DNA of 64,000 nucleotides from Paenibacillus_Z sp042653205 (GTDB taxonomy: Bacteria; Bacillota; Bacilli; Paenibacillales; Paenibacillaceae): contig NZ_JBHSHY010000017.1 of assembly GCF_042653205.1 (NCBI RefSeq), positions 47,879-111,878 of the forward strand. Direction: 5' to 3'. Below, piece after piece: positions 49,883 through 59,088 of the stretch. Numbering within the stretch: position 1 is the first letter of the stretch; each line of letters begins with the position of its first letter. The notes below the pieces were generated by a model. The model had not been told where the DNA came from. It ran no database searches and worked only from the letters and a program-made list of their open reading frames with translations. The translations under genes and the position numbers were made by a program.

Positions 49883-50122
49883 TCAGGCGCCCTTCTTATG
49901 CGGCGGCGTGTGGACCCACAAGTCCCCGGGCGTGCAGGACAGCGCCGTGCACAAGGCGTCCATCGTCTCCGCCTTCATCTGCTTTGGCGGCGCGTTCAAG
50001 AGCGCGCTGATCGACGGCGCGGACAGTTCGTAGCCGGCCTTTTCCTTCAACAGCCGGGCCAGCGCGGCGCCGGACCATATGCCCCGCTCCGCCATGATTG
50101 GGCGCAGCATCCATGCGAGCAT
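49883..50122 (-). CDS. Small XRE-family regulator
   Basis: This 79-residue protein is essentially one Cro/C1-type helix-turn-helix: LKEKAGYELSAPSISALLNAPPKQMKAETMDALCTALSCTPGDLWVHTPP. It resembles the short YozG/YvaO-like Cro/CI repressors found in many Firmicutes. The ATG at 50122 follows AAAGGAGG; an upstream start would add residues without a site. No partner toxin or membrane gene is adjacent, so its target is unknown. Confidence 0.82.
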   Translation of the reverse strand: MLAWMLRPIMAERGIWSGAALARLLKEKAGYELSAPSISALLNAPPKQMKAETMDALCTALSCTPGDLWVHTPPHKKGA

Positions 50123-50292
50123 GGCAGCGAACCTCCTTTCTTCGTCGGACAAGTTATTAGGCAGCACTTAACTATATTAGTTAACACCTAAGTTACCAGA
50201 TCGCGGCGAACGAAGCAAGGGGTTCAAAAACGCAAGCCCGCCCCGTATAATAAGCACCAAACCCAAGCACCGAACAGAATGGAGTGAATCGC

Positions 50293-50676
50293 ATGCACAA
50301 ACGTCAAGTATTCACCGGCTCGCCCTGGGAACCGGTCGTCGGCTACTGCCGCGCCGTCCGCGTCGGCGGGCGCATCGAAGTGGCGGGCACGACCGCGATG
50401 AAGGATGGCGACGTCGTCGGCGAAGGCAGCCCGTACGAGCAGGCGAAGTTCGCCCTGCAGACGATCGAGCGGGCGCTCCGCGAGCTCGGCGCCGACATGA
50501 GCCATGTCGTGCGCACGCGCATGTACGTGACGGATATCTCGCAATGGGAGGAGATCGGCCGCGCGCACGGGGAGTTTTTCCGGGACATCCGCCCGGCGGC
50601 GACGATGGTGGAGGTACGGGCGCTAATCGACCCGCGGCTGCTCGTGGAGATCGAGGCGGAAGCGATCGTGGAGTAG
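50293..50676 (+). CDS. ridA: RidA/YjgF-family protein
   Basis: This 127-residue protein has the RidA pattern: SPWEPVVGYCRAVRVGGRIEVAGTTA at the start, the active-site Arg in VRTRMYVTDI, and the C-terminal ALIDPRLLVEIEAEAIVE with the conserved Glu. Such trimers hydrolyse reactive enamines or imines from PLP enzymes. Some subgroups have other deaminase roles; this one is in the YjgH/Rid-like variants. TGGAGTG precedes the ATG at 50293. Confidence 0.87.
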   Translation: MHKRQVFTGSPWEPVVGYCRAVRVGGRIEVAGTTAMKDGDVVGEGSPYEQAKFALQTIERALRELGADMSHVVRTRMYVTDISQWEEIGRAHGEFFRDIRPAATMVEVRALIDPRLLVEIEAEAIVE

Positions 50677-50702
50677 AAGCCGGAACGCCGCCTCCGCATG
50701 GC

Positions 50703-50727
50703 AAAAAGCTCCCCCGGCGGGGGAGCT
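50703..50727. terminator. Terminator between ridA and the Gfo/Idh operon
   Basis: AGCTCCCCC (50707-50715) pairs with GGGGGAGCT (50719-50727). On the minus strand it is followed by five Ts, so it mainly ends the seven-gene operon from the right. Confidence 0.8.
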
Positions 50728-50776
50728 TCATGCGTATATGTCGTCCGCGTCCGCGACCTATGTCATCCGCGCCCGC

Positions 50777-50961
50777 GATCCCGTCGCCTTCAAGCTCCGC
50801 CCCGGGCGGCCGCGACCCCGTTGCCTGCGAGCGCCGTCCCGGGCGGCCGCGATCCCGTCGCCTTCGAGCGCCGTCCCGGGCGGCCGCGCCCCCGCCGCCT
50901 TCGAACGCCGTCCCGGACGTTCGCACCCCCGCCGCCTTCAAGCGCCGTTACGGGCTCCGCG
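50777..50961. repeat. Tandem repeat, five units of 37 bp
   Basis: Units begin at 50777, 50814, 50851, 50888 and 50925 with variants of GATCCCGTCGCCTTCGAGCG and end in CCCGGGCGGCCGC-like sequence. The last two units are more diverged. Confidence 0.85.
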
Positions 50962-51060
50962 GCCCCGCGCCGGCCCCGAGCCCGCGCTGGACCCGCGGCG
51001 AGCCGCAAGCCGCCGGTGTCCACGTCGCCGCGAGGCCGCAGCGCCGCCGGTCCGCGGGAG

Positions 51061-51906
51061 CTACCCCGGCGCCGGCAGCTCGATCCATTCATACGGCATC
51101 CGGGCGGCGATCCGGCCGTATTCGAGCAGGGTCACGATCGCGATCGTGTCGGCCGGCTCCACAGCCGGCACGCCCGTCTCGAAGAATGCGACCAGCTGCC
51201 GAATGAAAGCTTGAAAGTAATCCGACTCGGGCTTCAATACCGTCGTGCCGCCCGTCGCGCGCTTCACCGCGATGCCGAACGGACAGTCCCGCCCGAGCAG
51301 GTGGACCGTGGCTTGCCTCCCGTCCGCGAAGCGGATGAGCAGCGCCGGCGCATCCGGCGTGCCGATGTACATGAGGCGCTTCGCGCGGCGGCCCATGAGC
51401 GCGACGACCGGCTCGAGCTGATGAACCGCGTAATTGCCGTAGTCCCCGGGCCCGACGCTGCACAGGACTTCGATGTCCGTCTTGTCGGCTTCCGCATATT
51501 CCGCCGCGTAGCGGAGCGCGGACGCCGAGTAGAGGGGCGTCCCGTGCGCGCGGGCCGCTTCGAACAGCGCCTCCGCCGTCCGGCGGTCGGGGGCGAAGGT
51601 CTTGTCGACGTACGTCGGCTTGCCCGAGCGCAGGCACGGCAGGGCCAGCCGCTCGTGAAGTTCCGGATGGTCCGGCGCGAGCACGACCAACCCGTCGCTT
51701 CGATCTACCACTTCTTCGATGGAGGCCAGCGGCTTGATGCCGTTCCGCTCGCACCATGCGGCGTTGGAGAGGCCGCCGTCCGCATCCTTCATACCGTATG
51801 CGTACGCGACCTTCAGCCGGCCGCCGGAGGCTTGCCCGATCCACGCCGGGTAGCGATTGGCATGCCACTCGTCCAAATAATAGTCGATCAACCCGATTGT
51901 TCTCAT
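51061..51906 (-). CDS. Divergent Gfo/Idh/MocA-type protein
   Basis: This 281-residue protein starts with TIGLIDYYLDEWHANRYPAWI, in place of the usual glycine-rich Rossmann loop, so NAD(P) binding is doubtful. Later parts resemble Gfo/Idh proteins: ASIEEVVDRSDGLVVLAPDHPELHERLALPCLRSGKPTYVDKTFA corresponds to the catalytic KP region (here DKT), and HQLEPVVALMG the C-terminal domain. It follows another Gfo/Idh gene by 11 bases and ends the operon. It might be a carbohydrate-binding or isomerising partner rather than a dehydrogenase. Confidence 0.7.
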   Translation of the reverse strand: MRTIGLIDYYLDEWHANRYPAWIGQASGGRLKVAYAYGMKDADGGLSNAAWCERNGIKPLASIEEVVDRSDGLVVLAPDHPELHERLALPCLRSGKPTYVDKTFAPDRRTAEALFEAARAHGTPLYSASALRYAAEYAEADKTDIEVLCSVGPGDYGNYAVHQLEPVVALMGRRAKRLMYIGTPDAPALLIRFADGRQATVHLLGRDCPFGIAVKRATGGTTVLKPESDYFQAFIRQLVAFFETGVPAVEPADTIAIVTLLEYGRIAARMPYEWIELPAPG

Positions 51907-51917
51907 GCTCGTATCCG

Positions 51918-52979
51918 TTACAGCCGGATCTCCTCTCCCTTCTCGGCGGATTCATAGATGCCGCACAGAATCTTCATCATCTCCACGCCGTCCTCGACCG
52001 GGCTTAACGTCGGCTTGACGCCGCGGCATGCCTCGACGAAATGATCGATCTCGTCCCGAAAACCGGCGGCGAAGTCGAATGTCAGCCGGTCGATCTGGGG
52101 CGTCATGTTCAAGATGGTATCGCAGCGCTCCGTGACGAACGTCAGCTCCGGCTCCAGCTCGACGCCGCCCTTCTCCCCGTACAGCTTCACCGACAGCTCG
52201 TCTTCCTTCGCATGCAGCGCGAAGCTGACGTCGACGAGCAGCGAGGCGCCGTTATCGAATCGGATGAGCGCGTTGGCCAGGTCTTCCACCGTGTTCAGCG
52301 CCGGGTCGTAGTCCGACGACTTGTAGTAGGCGAGGTTTTGCACATTGGCGCGGTTGCCCAGCTTCGCGTACGTATTGCCGCTGACCGATATCGTCTTGGG
52401 ACGGCCCATCAAATACCAGCACAGATCGATGACGTGAACGCCCACGTCGATCAGCGGGCCGCCGCCGGAGCGCTCCTTGTCCGCGAACCAGCCGCCGGGA
52501 TTGCCCAGGCGCCGGATACACGAGGCCTTGGCGTAATACAGCTCGCCGAATTCCCCGCGGTCCGCCATGGCCTTCACGATCCGCGTGTTGGCGCCGTAGC
52601 GCCGGACGAAGCCGACCTGCAGCGTCTTCCCGCTGCGCTTCGCCGCTTGCTCAACGCGCAGCGCTTCTTCGACCGTCGTGCACAGCGGCTTCTCGCACAG
52701 GACGTGCTTGCCCGCTTCCAGCGCGGCGATGCTGATCTCCGCGTGGGAATCGTTCCAGGTACAGACGCTGACCGCGTCGATCCCGGGATCCGCCAGCAGG
52801 TCGCGGTAATCAGCGTACGTATGCGGGACGCCATGCTTCTCCGCCTTGGCCTTCGCCCGGTCCTCGTTCTTGTCGCACACTGCGGCGAGCTCCGCGCGCG
52901 GGTTGCGCCGGTAGGCGTTCAGATGCTGATCCGAGATGGATCCGGCGCCGATGACGCCGATCCGAAGCTTGCTTGTCAT
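51918..52979 (-). CDS. Gfo/Idh/MocA-family oxidoreductase
   Basis: This 353-residue sugar dehydrogenase has the Rossmann motif RIGVIGAGSISDQHL, the family motif KHVLCEKPLCTTVEEA with the conserved EKP lysine, and GGGPLIDVGVHVIDLCWYLMG with the substrate-side Asp/His pair. It would oxidise or reduce a sugar or cyclitol with NAD(P). The start codon is six codons before the Rossmann strand and is preceded by GAGGAGGAG. It lies 38 bases after the FAD oxidoreductase gene in the same operon. Confidence 0.9.
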   Translation of the reverse strand: MTSKLRIGVIGAGSISDQHLNAYRRNPRAELAAVCDKNEDRAKAKAEKHGVPHTYADYRDLLADPGIDAVSVCTWNDSHAEISIAALEAGKHVLCEKPLCTTVEEALRVEQAAKRSGKTLQVGFVRRYGANTRIVKAMADRGEFGELYYAKASCIRRLGNPGGWFADKERSGGGPLIDVGVHVIDLCWYLMGRPKTISVSGNTYAKLGNRANVQNLAYYKSSDYDPALNTVEDLANALIRFDNGASLLVDVSFALHAKEDELSVKLYGEKGGVELEPELTFVTERCDTILNMTPQIDRLTFDFAAGFRDEIDHFVEACRGVKPTLSPVEDGVEMMKILCGIYESAEKGEEIRL

Positions 52980-53017
52980 AGCCGACTCCTCCTCGATTCG
53001 CGTAATTTACGGCGCGC

Positions 53018-54592
53018 TCACACCGGGCGCGACTCCGGCCAGGCGAGCTCGATGCCCTCCCGTACGAGCAGCTGCTGGAACTCCCCGAGCAGCTCCGGGC
53101 GGCTCCGCACCTCCCGGGGACGCTTGCCGCGCCGCAGGCAGAACGCCGCCAGATAACCCGCCGCCTCGCCGATGTTCCATTCGACCGGATGCAGCCGGTA
53201 GCAGCCGTTCGTAATATGGGTGACGCCGATGTTTTTGCAAGCGGGCAGCAGATTGCCGACGCGCACGGGAATGAGGCTGCCGAGCGGAATCTGGAACGGC
53301 AGGCTGGAGATGTCGATATACGAGCGCAGCCCCGTGCTCGGATGAAGATCGATCCGGTAGCAGCCGAGGCCGACCGAATCGAGGAAGGGCTCGGCTTCCT
53401 CCGTGCCGCGGCATTCCGTGCTCAGATGCTGCTCCACGACCGTGAATTCGGCCCGGATGCGGCGCGATTCCCGGATGTACGGCGCCATCGCGAGCCCGTC
53501 CGCGGTGCCGACGACGTCCTTCCGCAGGCGAAGGCCCGGGTAACCTTGCTTGCCGTCCGGCCGCGGCGCTTCCGTCTGCATCCAATAGAGCAGCGACAAG
53601 CTCAGCTGCTTGGCGGCTTCCAGATGGCGCGCCCGCTCGTCTTCGCCGACGTCGATGACGGAGCCGAGCCAGTAATCGTTCTGCGGCCAGTTCACGAGCG
53701 TGACGTCGCTGCGGTAGGTGCCGGGGGCGAAATGGCTCTTGTCGACGATTCGCCGGTAGCCGAACAGCGACATCCAGTCCTTATCCGGAAACAGGTCGTA
53801 GCGGACGGGCTCCAGCGTCGCGGGCTTGACCCCGGTCCAGCTGAGCTGCCGGTCCGGCCAGAAGTCCGCGCGGTAGTCCCGCCAGAATGCATACTGGCCG
53901 GGTCTCGCGATCGTGTGGTCTTCCCCCACGAGATAGTCCATGGCGAAGCAGTACGTGAACGCCTGCATGTCCGCCGGCTGCGGATCGCCTTCCAAGGCGT
54001 GGGGTTCGCCGGTCTCGCGCTGCGATTCCGCGCCCGTCACGTATTCGACGCCGGCCAGCGGCAGCAGATCGCCGCATTCGGTCGCGTCGAGGAAGTACGG
54101 CGCGGTCAGCTCGGCGCGGCCCTGCCGGCCGCTGCATCGCACCGTGACGGACAGGACGTCGTCGCCGCGGGTCCGGGCCGACTCGGCGCGGCAGCGGTCC
54201 AGAATCGTCACGCGGCCGCTGTGGACGTAAGGGGCCAGCAGGTGGTTCAGCACGGCGAGCGCCGCCCGGGGCTCATGGCACAGCCGGCTCACCCAGCCGC
54301 TGCCCGGATTGAGCTGCACGTTCGCCCGGGCCTCGGGCGTGAGCGGAAAATAATCGCGGTAATACTGCCGCACGCCGTCGCGAAACCGGCGGTAGCTCCT
54401 CGTGCAGCCGAACTGCTCGATCCACGGGTGTTCGTCGGGCGGAACGGCCTGGCTCGTCAATTGGCCGCCGATCCATGGCGTCTCTTCCGTCATGATCACC
54501 GTCAAACCCATTTTGGCGGCGGCCAGCGCGGCCGCGCAGCCGCCGGTCCCGCCGCCGATAATGACGAGATCGGCATGCAGCTCTTCGGTCAT
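53018..54592 (-). CDS. FAD-dependent oxidoreductase (FAD_oxidored family)
   Basis: This 524-residue flavoprotein has the dinucleotide motif LVIIGGGTGGCAAALAAAKMG (residues 9-29), then MTEETPWIGGQLTSQAVPPDEHPWIEQFG, the hallmark of the PF12831-type family often linked to carbohydrate loci. FLDATECGDLLPLAGVEY is a second conserved block, and LLPACKNIGVTHITNGCYRLHPVEWNIGEAAG the C-terminal FAD contact. There is no signal peptide, so it is cytosolic. The reaction is unknown. The upstream gene encodes a secreted protein, the downstream one a Gfo/Idh enzyme; all share the operon. Confidence 0.85.
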   Translation of the reverse strand: MTEELHADLVIIGGGTGGCAAALAAAKMGLTVIMTEETPWIGGQLTSQAVPPDEHPWIEQFGCTRSYRRFRDGVRQYYRDYFPLTPEARANVQLNPGSGWVSRLCHEPRAALAVLNHLLAPYVHSGRVTILDRCRAESARTRGDDVLSVTVRCSGRQGRAELTAPYFLDATECGDLLPLAGVEYVTGAESQRETGEPHALEGDPQPADMQAFTYCFAMDYLVGEDHTIARPGQYAFWRDYRADFWPDRQLSWTGVKPATLEPVRYDLFPDKDWMSLFGYRRIVDKSHFAPGTYRSDVTLVNWPQNDYWLGSVIDVGEDERARHLEAAKQLSLSLLYWMQTEAPRPDGKQGYPGLRLRKDVVGTADGLAMAPYIRESRRIRAEFTVVEQHLSTECRGTEEAEPFLDSVGLGCYRIDLHPSTGLRSYIDISSLPFQIPLGSLIPVRVGNLLPACKNIGVTHITNGCYRLHPVEWNIGEAAGYLAAFCLRRGKRPREVRSRPELLGEFQQLLVREGIELAWPESRPV

Positions 54593-54610
54593 CGGGCAAG
54601 CCTCCTAGCT

Positions 54611-55678
54611 TCATTTCGCCTGGTTCGTGAAATAAATGACCTGCGGCCCGGCCGCTCCGCCGGTCAAGCTCATCTCGGCCTTATACGTGCTGCCGTTCGG
54701 GTTCAGCTTGAAGTTCGCGACGTTCCAGGCGTTCTCGTACGAGAGGTACTCGGACTGGTAGATCGTCTTGTTCCATTTGATCGCGTAATGGCCGTAACCG
54801 CCCGACGGATTGAGGTATAAGCTAACATTGCGGGGATGATGGAAGCTGTTGGCGACCTCGGCGGACAGGCGGTAAAATACGCCGTAGTTGCCGTTGTTGA
54901 TGACCGTCTTGCCGCCGTCCACCGCGTCGTAGCCGTCCTCGTATTCGCCGGGAAGCGCGTCGCTCCATTGCCCATAGGCAGCGGAATCGATACGCAGGTA
55001 GGCGTTGCCGAGCGATGTGTCGTAGCGGATCGTGCCGGTCCGGTCGAAATGCGGAAACGTCCCCCGCGTATGCGAATCCGCGGGAAGGACCGCGACCTCC
55101 TCCGGATGGACGGGCCGCTCGGCGAAGCTCAGCACGGTCGCCGTGACCTGCGCGGGCGCGCCGCCGGCCGCCGAAGCCGCGACGAATTGAACGATGCCGC
55201 TGTTCGTGATGCCGGGCTCCGTCGGTGCCGTCAAATAATAGCTCTCGCCCGGCGCGAGCGTCGCCGCCGGCTTCAGCGCGTTCTGCGTCCGCATGAAGCC
55301 GACCAGCGCGTCCTGACCGGCGACGTCCACGTACACGTTCGCGGCGATGCCGAGACCTTTGGTCGACAGCTTCACCGGCGCATCGGACGTGTTCGTGATC
55401 GCGACCCCGACCTCCACAGGCTGCGCCGACGCGTTCTGGTGATGCCAGAAAACGCGGAATTCGCCTTGGGCCGCGTCCCGGTAGAACGCCCCGGCCGCCG
55501 TGAACGTTTCCGGCGAATCGCTGAGCAGGAGCTTGCCGCCCGTCGCCGTCAGCTGCGGCTTCTCGAGATGCACGGCCGGCTGCAGCGAAGCGACCGGAAC
55601 CGTCGTCTGCGCCGCATGGGCGGTGCTTGCGCCGAGCAGCCCGGCCGTTATCGCCAGCAAGAGTTTGCGCTTCGTCAT
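54611..55678 (-). CDS. Secreted beta-rich protein of unknown function
   Basis: This 355-residue protein has a signal peptide (KRKLLLAITAGLLGASTAHAAQ, cleavage near residue 22). The mature part looks all-beta, with a first domain (about 40-200) containing FRVFWHHQNASAQPVEVGVAITNTSDAPVKL and a second (about 205-355) with GTFPHFDRTGTIRYDTSLGNAYLRI. No catalytic motif or cell-wall anchor is visible. It is encoded between the permease and the FAD oxidoreductase genes of a sugar-uptake operon, which suggests a role in capturing or processing the substrate outside the cell. No family was recognised. Confidence 0.75.
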   Translation of the reverse strand: MTKRKLLLAITAGLLGASTAHAAQTTVPVASLQPAVHLEKPQLTATGGKLLLSDSPETFTAAGAFYRDAAQGEFRVFWHHQNASAQPVEVGVAITNTSDAPVKLSTKGLGIAANVYVDVAGQDALVGFMRTQNALKPAATLAPGESYYLTAPTEPGITNSGIVQFVAASAAGGAPAQVTATVLSFAERPVHPEEVAVLPADSHTRGTFPHFDRTGTIRYDTSLGNAYLRIDSAAYGQWSDALPGEYEDGYDAVDGGKTVINNGNYGVFYRLSAEVANSFHHPRNVSLYLNPSGGYGHYAIKWNKTIYQSEYLSYENAWNVANFKLNPNGSTYKAEMSLTGGAAGPQVIYFTNQAK

Positions 55679-55710
55679 GGATATCCCTCGTTTCGTTCGA
55701 ATAGGATTCG

Positions 55711-56595
55711 CTAACCTTTGACCGCTCCGACCATGCCGTTGATGAACTGCTTCTGCAGGATCAGGAAGATGATCAGGATCGGAATGACGGAGATGATCGT
55801 GCCGGCCGCGATATACGGGAAATTATAGGATAGGTTGCCCTGCAAATATTGCAGCGCCGCGGCGAGCGGGTATTTCTCCTTGTGGTCGAGGACGATGATT
55901 GGCCAGATCATGCTGTTCCAGAACGCCATGAAATCAAAGATGACGACCGTCGCGACCGCGGAGCGGACCATTGGGACCATCAGGTTCCAGAAAATGCGGA
56001 ATTCGCTCGCGCCGTCGATGCGGCCGGAATGCTCGATGTCGTTCGGAACGGTAATGAACGCCTGCCGCAGCAGGAAAATATTGAACACGCTGACCGCCGA
56101 CGGGAGCACGACGCCGAGGAGCGTATTATACAGATGCAGCTTCTGGATGATGATGAAATTAACGATCATGCCGGCCGCGTTCGGGAGGATCATCGTGCTG
56201 ACGATGGCGTAGAACACGGCGCTTCGCGCCGGGAAGGCGATGCGCGCGAGCGGGTAGGCGGTCATCGTGCAGATAACGACGTTCAGCCCGACGCCGAGCA
56301 CGGTCATGAACACAGTGTTCTTGATGTACGTCCAGAGCGGCATGATGCGGAACACGTCGGCGAAATTCTGAAAATTGACCGGCCGCGGAATCAGCTGGGG
56401 CGGGAAGGCGTACACGTTCGCGTTCACCTTGAGCGAGGTCGACAGCAGCCACAGGAACGGACCGAGGCAGACGAGCGCGACGGCGATCAGCATCCCGTAC
56501 AGGACGACCGCGGACGCGGCCTTCTTGAGCCCGGTGACGGCCGGCCGCCGCGAGCGAGCGCTTGCGCCGCCGCGCCCCGAAGCGCCGTTACTCAT
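55711..56595 (-). CDS. Carbohydrate ABC transporter permease, MalG-type
   Basis: This permease of 294 residues has a basic Gly/Ala/Arg-rich N-terminus (25 residues), six membrane segments and the EAA loop HSGRIDGASEFRIFWNLMVP. It ends in FINGMVGAVKG. It overlaps the preceding permease gene by eight bases, so the two are coupled. This belongs to the CUT1 type. Confidence 0.9.
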   Translation of the reverse strand: MSNGASGRGGASARSRRPAVTGLKKAASAVVLYGMLIAVALVCLGPFLWLLSTSLKVNANVYAFPPQLIPRPVNFQNFADVFRIMPLWTYIKNTVFMTVLGVGLNVVICTMTAYPLARIAFPARSAVFYAIVSTMILPNAAGMIVNFIIIQKLHLYNTLLGVVLPSAVSVFNIFLLRQAFITVPNDIEHSGRIDGASEFRIFWNLMVPMVRSAVATVVIFDFMAFWNSMIWPIIVLDHKEKYPLAAALQYLQGNLSYNFPYIAAGTIISVIPILIIFLILQKQFINGMVGAVKG

Positions 56596-57490
56596 AATAG
56601 GTCAAGCCTCCCTTCCGCGTGTAACGGAACAGGACCAAGGAGAACGCCAAGATGATCACGGCGACGACGAGCCCGATCGCCGCGGCGTAGCCGAAGTCGA
56701 AATCCTGGAACGCCACCTTGTACGTGTACACGCTCGCGACCAGCGTGGAATTGACCGGATCTCCCTTCGGCCCGTGCATGACGAAGATTTCGTCGAATAC
56801 CCGGATCGCGCCCATGACGGAGAGCAGCGAGCAGAGCAGTACGAACGGCATGAGCAGCGGGATCGTGATCCGGCGGACGACCTGCCAGCGGTTCGCCCCG
56901 TCGATACGGGCCGCCTCCTGCAGCTCGCCCGGTATGGACTGCAGACCGGCCAGGTAGATCATCATGTAATAGCCGAGGCCCTTCCAGATCGTCACGAGCA
57001 TGACGCCGGCGAGCGCCAGCTTCGGCTCCACCATGAACGCGATGCCGTGGCGGATGAGCCCGAGGCTGCGCAGGATATAATTCAGAATGCCCTGCTCCTC
57101 GTACATCCACTTCCACGCGATCGCCGCCGCGACCATGGACGTGACGACCGGCACGAAATACGCCACCCGGAACAACCCGACGAATCGCAGCTTCGTGTTG
57201 ACCAGCACGGCCATCAGAATCGCGAGCAGCTGGATCACCGGCACGACGACGACGTAGAGCAGCGAATTGCGGAGCGCCGTGTAGAAGTCCGGATCGGCGA
57301 ACGCGCGCCGGAAGTTGCTGAGCCCGATCCACTTCGTCGCGTCGAGCGCCGAATAATTCGTGAACGCGAGCGGCAGGCCGTACACGATCGGGTAGAAGGT
57401 AAAGACGACGAGCAGCAGGACGCCGGGCGCGATCATCAAATAAGCGAACCCGGCCCGCCGCCGCTGCTGCTTGGATAACGACGATGCCAC
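56588..57490 (-). CDS. Carbohydrate ABC transporter permease, MalF-type
   Basis: This permease of 300 residues has six membrane segments, the N-terminal pattern RRRAGFAYLMIAPGVLLLVVFTFYPIVYGLPLAFTNY and the EAA loop EAARIDGANRWQVVRRITIP. It pairs with the MalG-type permease, whose gene it overlaps. No ATPase gene is present in the operon, so an MsmX-like ATPase from elsewhere is assumed. Confidence 0.9.
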   Translation of the reverse strand: MASSLSKQQRRRAGFAYLMIAPGVLLLVVFTFYPIVYGLPLAFTNYSALDATKWIGLSNFRRAFADPDFYTALRNSLLYVVVVPVIQLLAILMAVLVNTKLRFVGLFRVAYFVPVVTSMVAAAIAWKWMYEEQGILNYILRSLGLIRHGIAFMVEPKLALAGVMLVTIWKGLGYYMMIYLAGLQSIPGELQEAARIDGANRWQVVRRITIPLLMPFVLLCSLLSVMGAIRVFDEIFVMHGPKGDPVNSTLVASVYTYKVAFQDFDFGYAAAIGLVVAVIILAFSLVLFRYTRKGGLTYYE

Positions 57491-57556
57491 GATGAATCCT
57501 CCTTATCGCCGGACGGCCGGGGAGAAGCGCGCTCCTTCCCCCGCGGCGCCGCCGCC

Positions 57557-58900
57557 TCAATTGTCCGCGTTCACGGCGTCGAGCTGCTTCTGCATCTCCT
57601 GCTCAGCCAGCTTCAGCATGTCCTCCGGCGACTGCTGGCCCAGCATCATCTTGGTCCAGCCCTTCCACAGCGGATCGAGCACCTTCGACTCGTCCTTGAT
57701 GCCGAGCGTGAAGTCCTTCGCCTGCCCGACCATCGAAGCGGCGATCACCTTCGCCTTGGACTCCGGATCGTCGCCGCCCTGCGTGAAGAACGGATCGGCG
57801 GCCGCCTTCTTCGTGGACGGCAGAATATTGACGATCTTGCAGAAGGCCAGCTGCGATTCGTCGTTCGTGATGTAGTTGGCGAAGTCGATCGCTTCCTTGT
57901 GATGCCCGCTCATCGTCGGCACGACGACGTCCATCAGGCTGGCCTGGTAATTGCCGCCTTCCTTCTTGGCCGGCATCTTGGCCACGAGCGTGTTGTCGAA
58001 GACGTCCTTCGCGTTTTGCTTGACGCGGTTCAGGAAGTTCGCGCCGGTCGTCAGCGTCGCGATTTGGCCGGCCTGGTACTTGTCGGTCGCGTAGTTGGCG
58101 TCGGCCCCGACGCTGTCCTTCGGAATGACGCCTTCGTCGTAAAGCGCCTTGTTCCACTTCGCCCAGACCAGCGCTTCGGGCGTGTTCAGGATGATCGTCT
58201 TCTTGTCTTCGCTGATAATCGGCACGCCCGCGAAGTACAGGTCCGCCGGCGGATTGGAGACGAGCGTGAAGCCGTATTTGCCGGTCTTCTGCTTGATCTG
58301 CACGGCTTGCTGCTTCAATTCGTCGAGCGTGACGGGCGGCTTGTTCGGGTCGAGTCCCGCTTCCTCGTAGATTTGCTTGTTGTACATGAACACGGATAAG
58401 CCGAAGTACCATGGGAACGCGTACGCGCTGTCGCCGAGCTTGGTGGAATTGTACAGGTCGGGGAAGTAGATCGCGCGCTGCTCCTCCGTCGCTTCCTTGT
58501 TCAGATCGACGAGCGCGTTCTTCGCGGCGAGCGTCAGCGTCATGCCGGTGTTCAGATTGACGACGTCCGGGGAGTTGCCGCCGGCGATGGAGGTCAGCAG
58601 CTTGTTCTCCATGGAGCCGTAGGGCAGGTCGGTCCATTTGACGGTAATGCCCGGATGCTCGTCCTGGTACTTCGCGATCCGCTCGTGGATGTAGTCGTCG
58701 AAGTTCGGACTGAGCGAGATGGTCCAGAAATTCAAGGTGACGGCTTTCGGCGGTGCGTCCGTCCCTCCGGCGTTCCCGTTCGCCGGCGCTTGGCCGGGAC
58801 CGGACGCGCCGTCCGTTCCGCCGCCGCCGCTGCAGGCCGCCAATGCGGCGGCCAAGCTTCCCGCCGCCGCGATCGAGGCCAATCGTTTACCGGTTGTCAT
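57557..58900 (-). CDS. Extracellular sugar-binding lipoprotein (CUT1)
   Basis: This 447-residue binding protein has a signal peptide ending in LAAALAACSGGGG (lipobox LAAC, Cys23) and a disordered Gly/Ala/Pro tether. The mature part has the MalE-like LNFWTISLSPNFDDYIHERIAKYQDEHPGITVKWTDLP start, GNSPDVVNLN and WYFGLSVFMYNKQIYEEAGLDPNKPP. It delivers the substrate to the two permeases downstream. GAGAGGGG precedes the ATG. It is the first gene of the seven-gene operon. The ligand is unknown. Confidence 0.9.
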   Translation of the reverse strand: MTTGKRLASIAAAGSLAAALAACSGGGGTDGASGPGQAPANGNAGGTDAPPKAVTLNFWTISLSPNFDDYIHERIAKYQDEHPGITVKWTDLPYGSMENKLLTSIAGGNSPDVVNLNTGMTLTLAAKNALVDLNKEATEEQRAIYFPDLYNSTKLGDSAYAFPWYFGLSVFMYNKQIYEEAGLDPNKPPVTLDELKQQAVQIKQKTGKYGFTLVSNPPADLYFAGVPIISEDKKTIILNTPEALVWAKWNKALYDEGVIPKDSVGADANYATDKYQAGQIATLTTGANFLNRVKQNAKDVFDNTLVAKMPAKKEGGNYQASLMDVVVPTMSGHHKEAIDFANYITNDESQLAFCKIVNILPSTKKAAADPFFTQGGDDPESKAKVIAASMVGQAKDFTLGIKDESKVLDPLWKGWTKMMLGQQSPEDMLKLAEQEMQKQLDAVNADN

Positions 58901-59048
58901 ACGTCATCCCCTCTCCCACGCTTAACTTGCGCTGCTAAGGCGATTGTACCTGAACGGGGGCAGGCTGTATTTAACCATACATGCTTAAAACTGTTGTCTC
59001 TTTTTTAGATCGCCGCATCGAGCTGGAACGGGACATCCGGCAGCAAAA

Positions 59049-59072
59049 CCCCCTTCGCGTCCGCGAAAGGGG
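59049..59072 (-). terminator. Terminator after the AraC gene
   Basis: CCCC-TTCGCG (59050-59059) pairs with CGCGAA-A-GGGG (59062-59072) with one bulge. On the minus strand GTTTTG follows. Confidence 0.65.
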
Positions 59073-59088
59073 TGAAGGCGCTCCGTCG

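Larger units (their letters stand above)
50677..51060. other. Intergenic region with terminator and 37-bp tandem repeat
   Basis: This 384-base gap holds a hairpin next to ridA and five tandem 37-bp units, followed by about 100 GC-rich bases that look unique. There is no credible gene. Confidence 0.7.
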
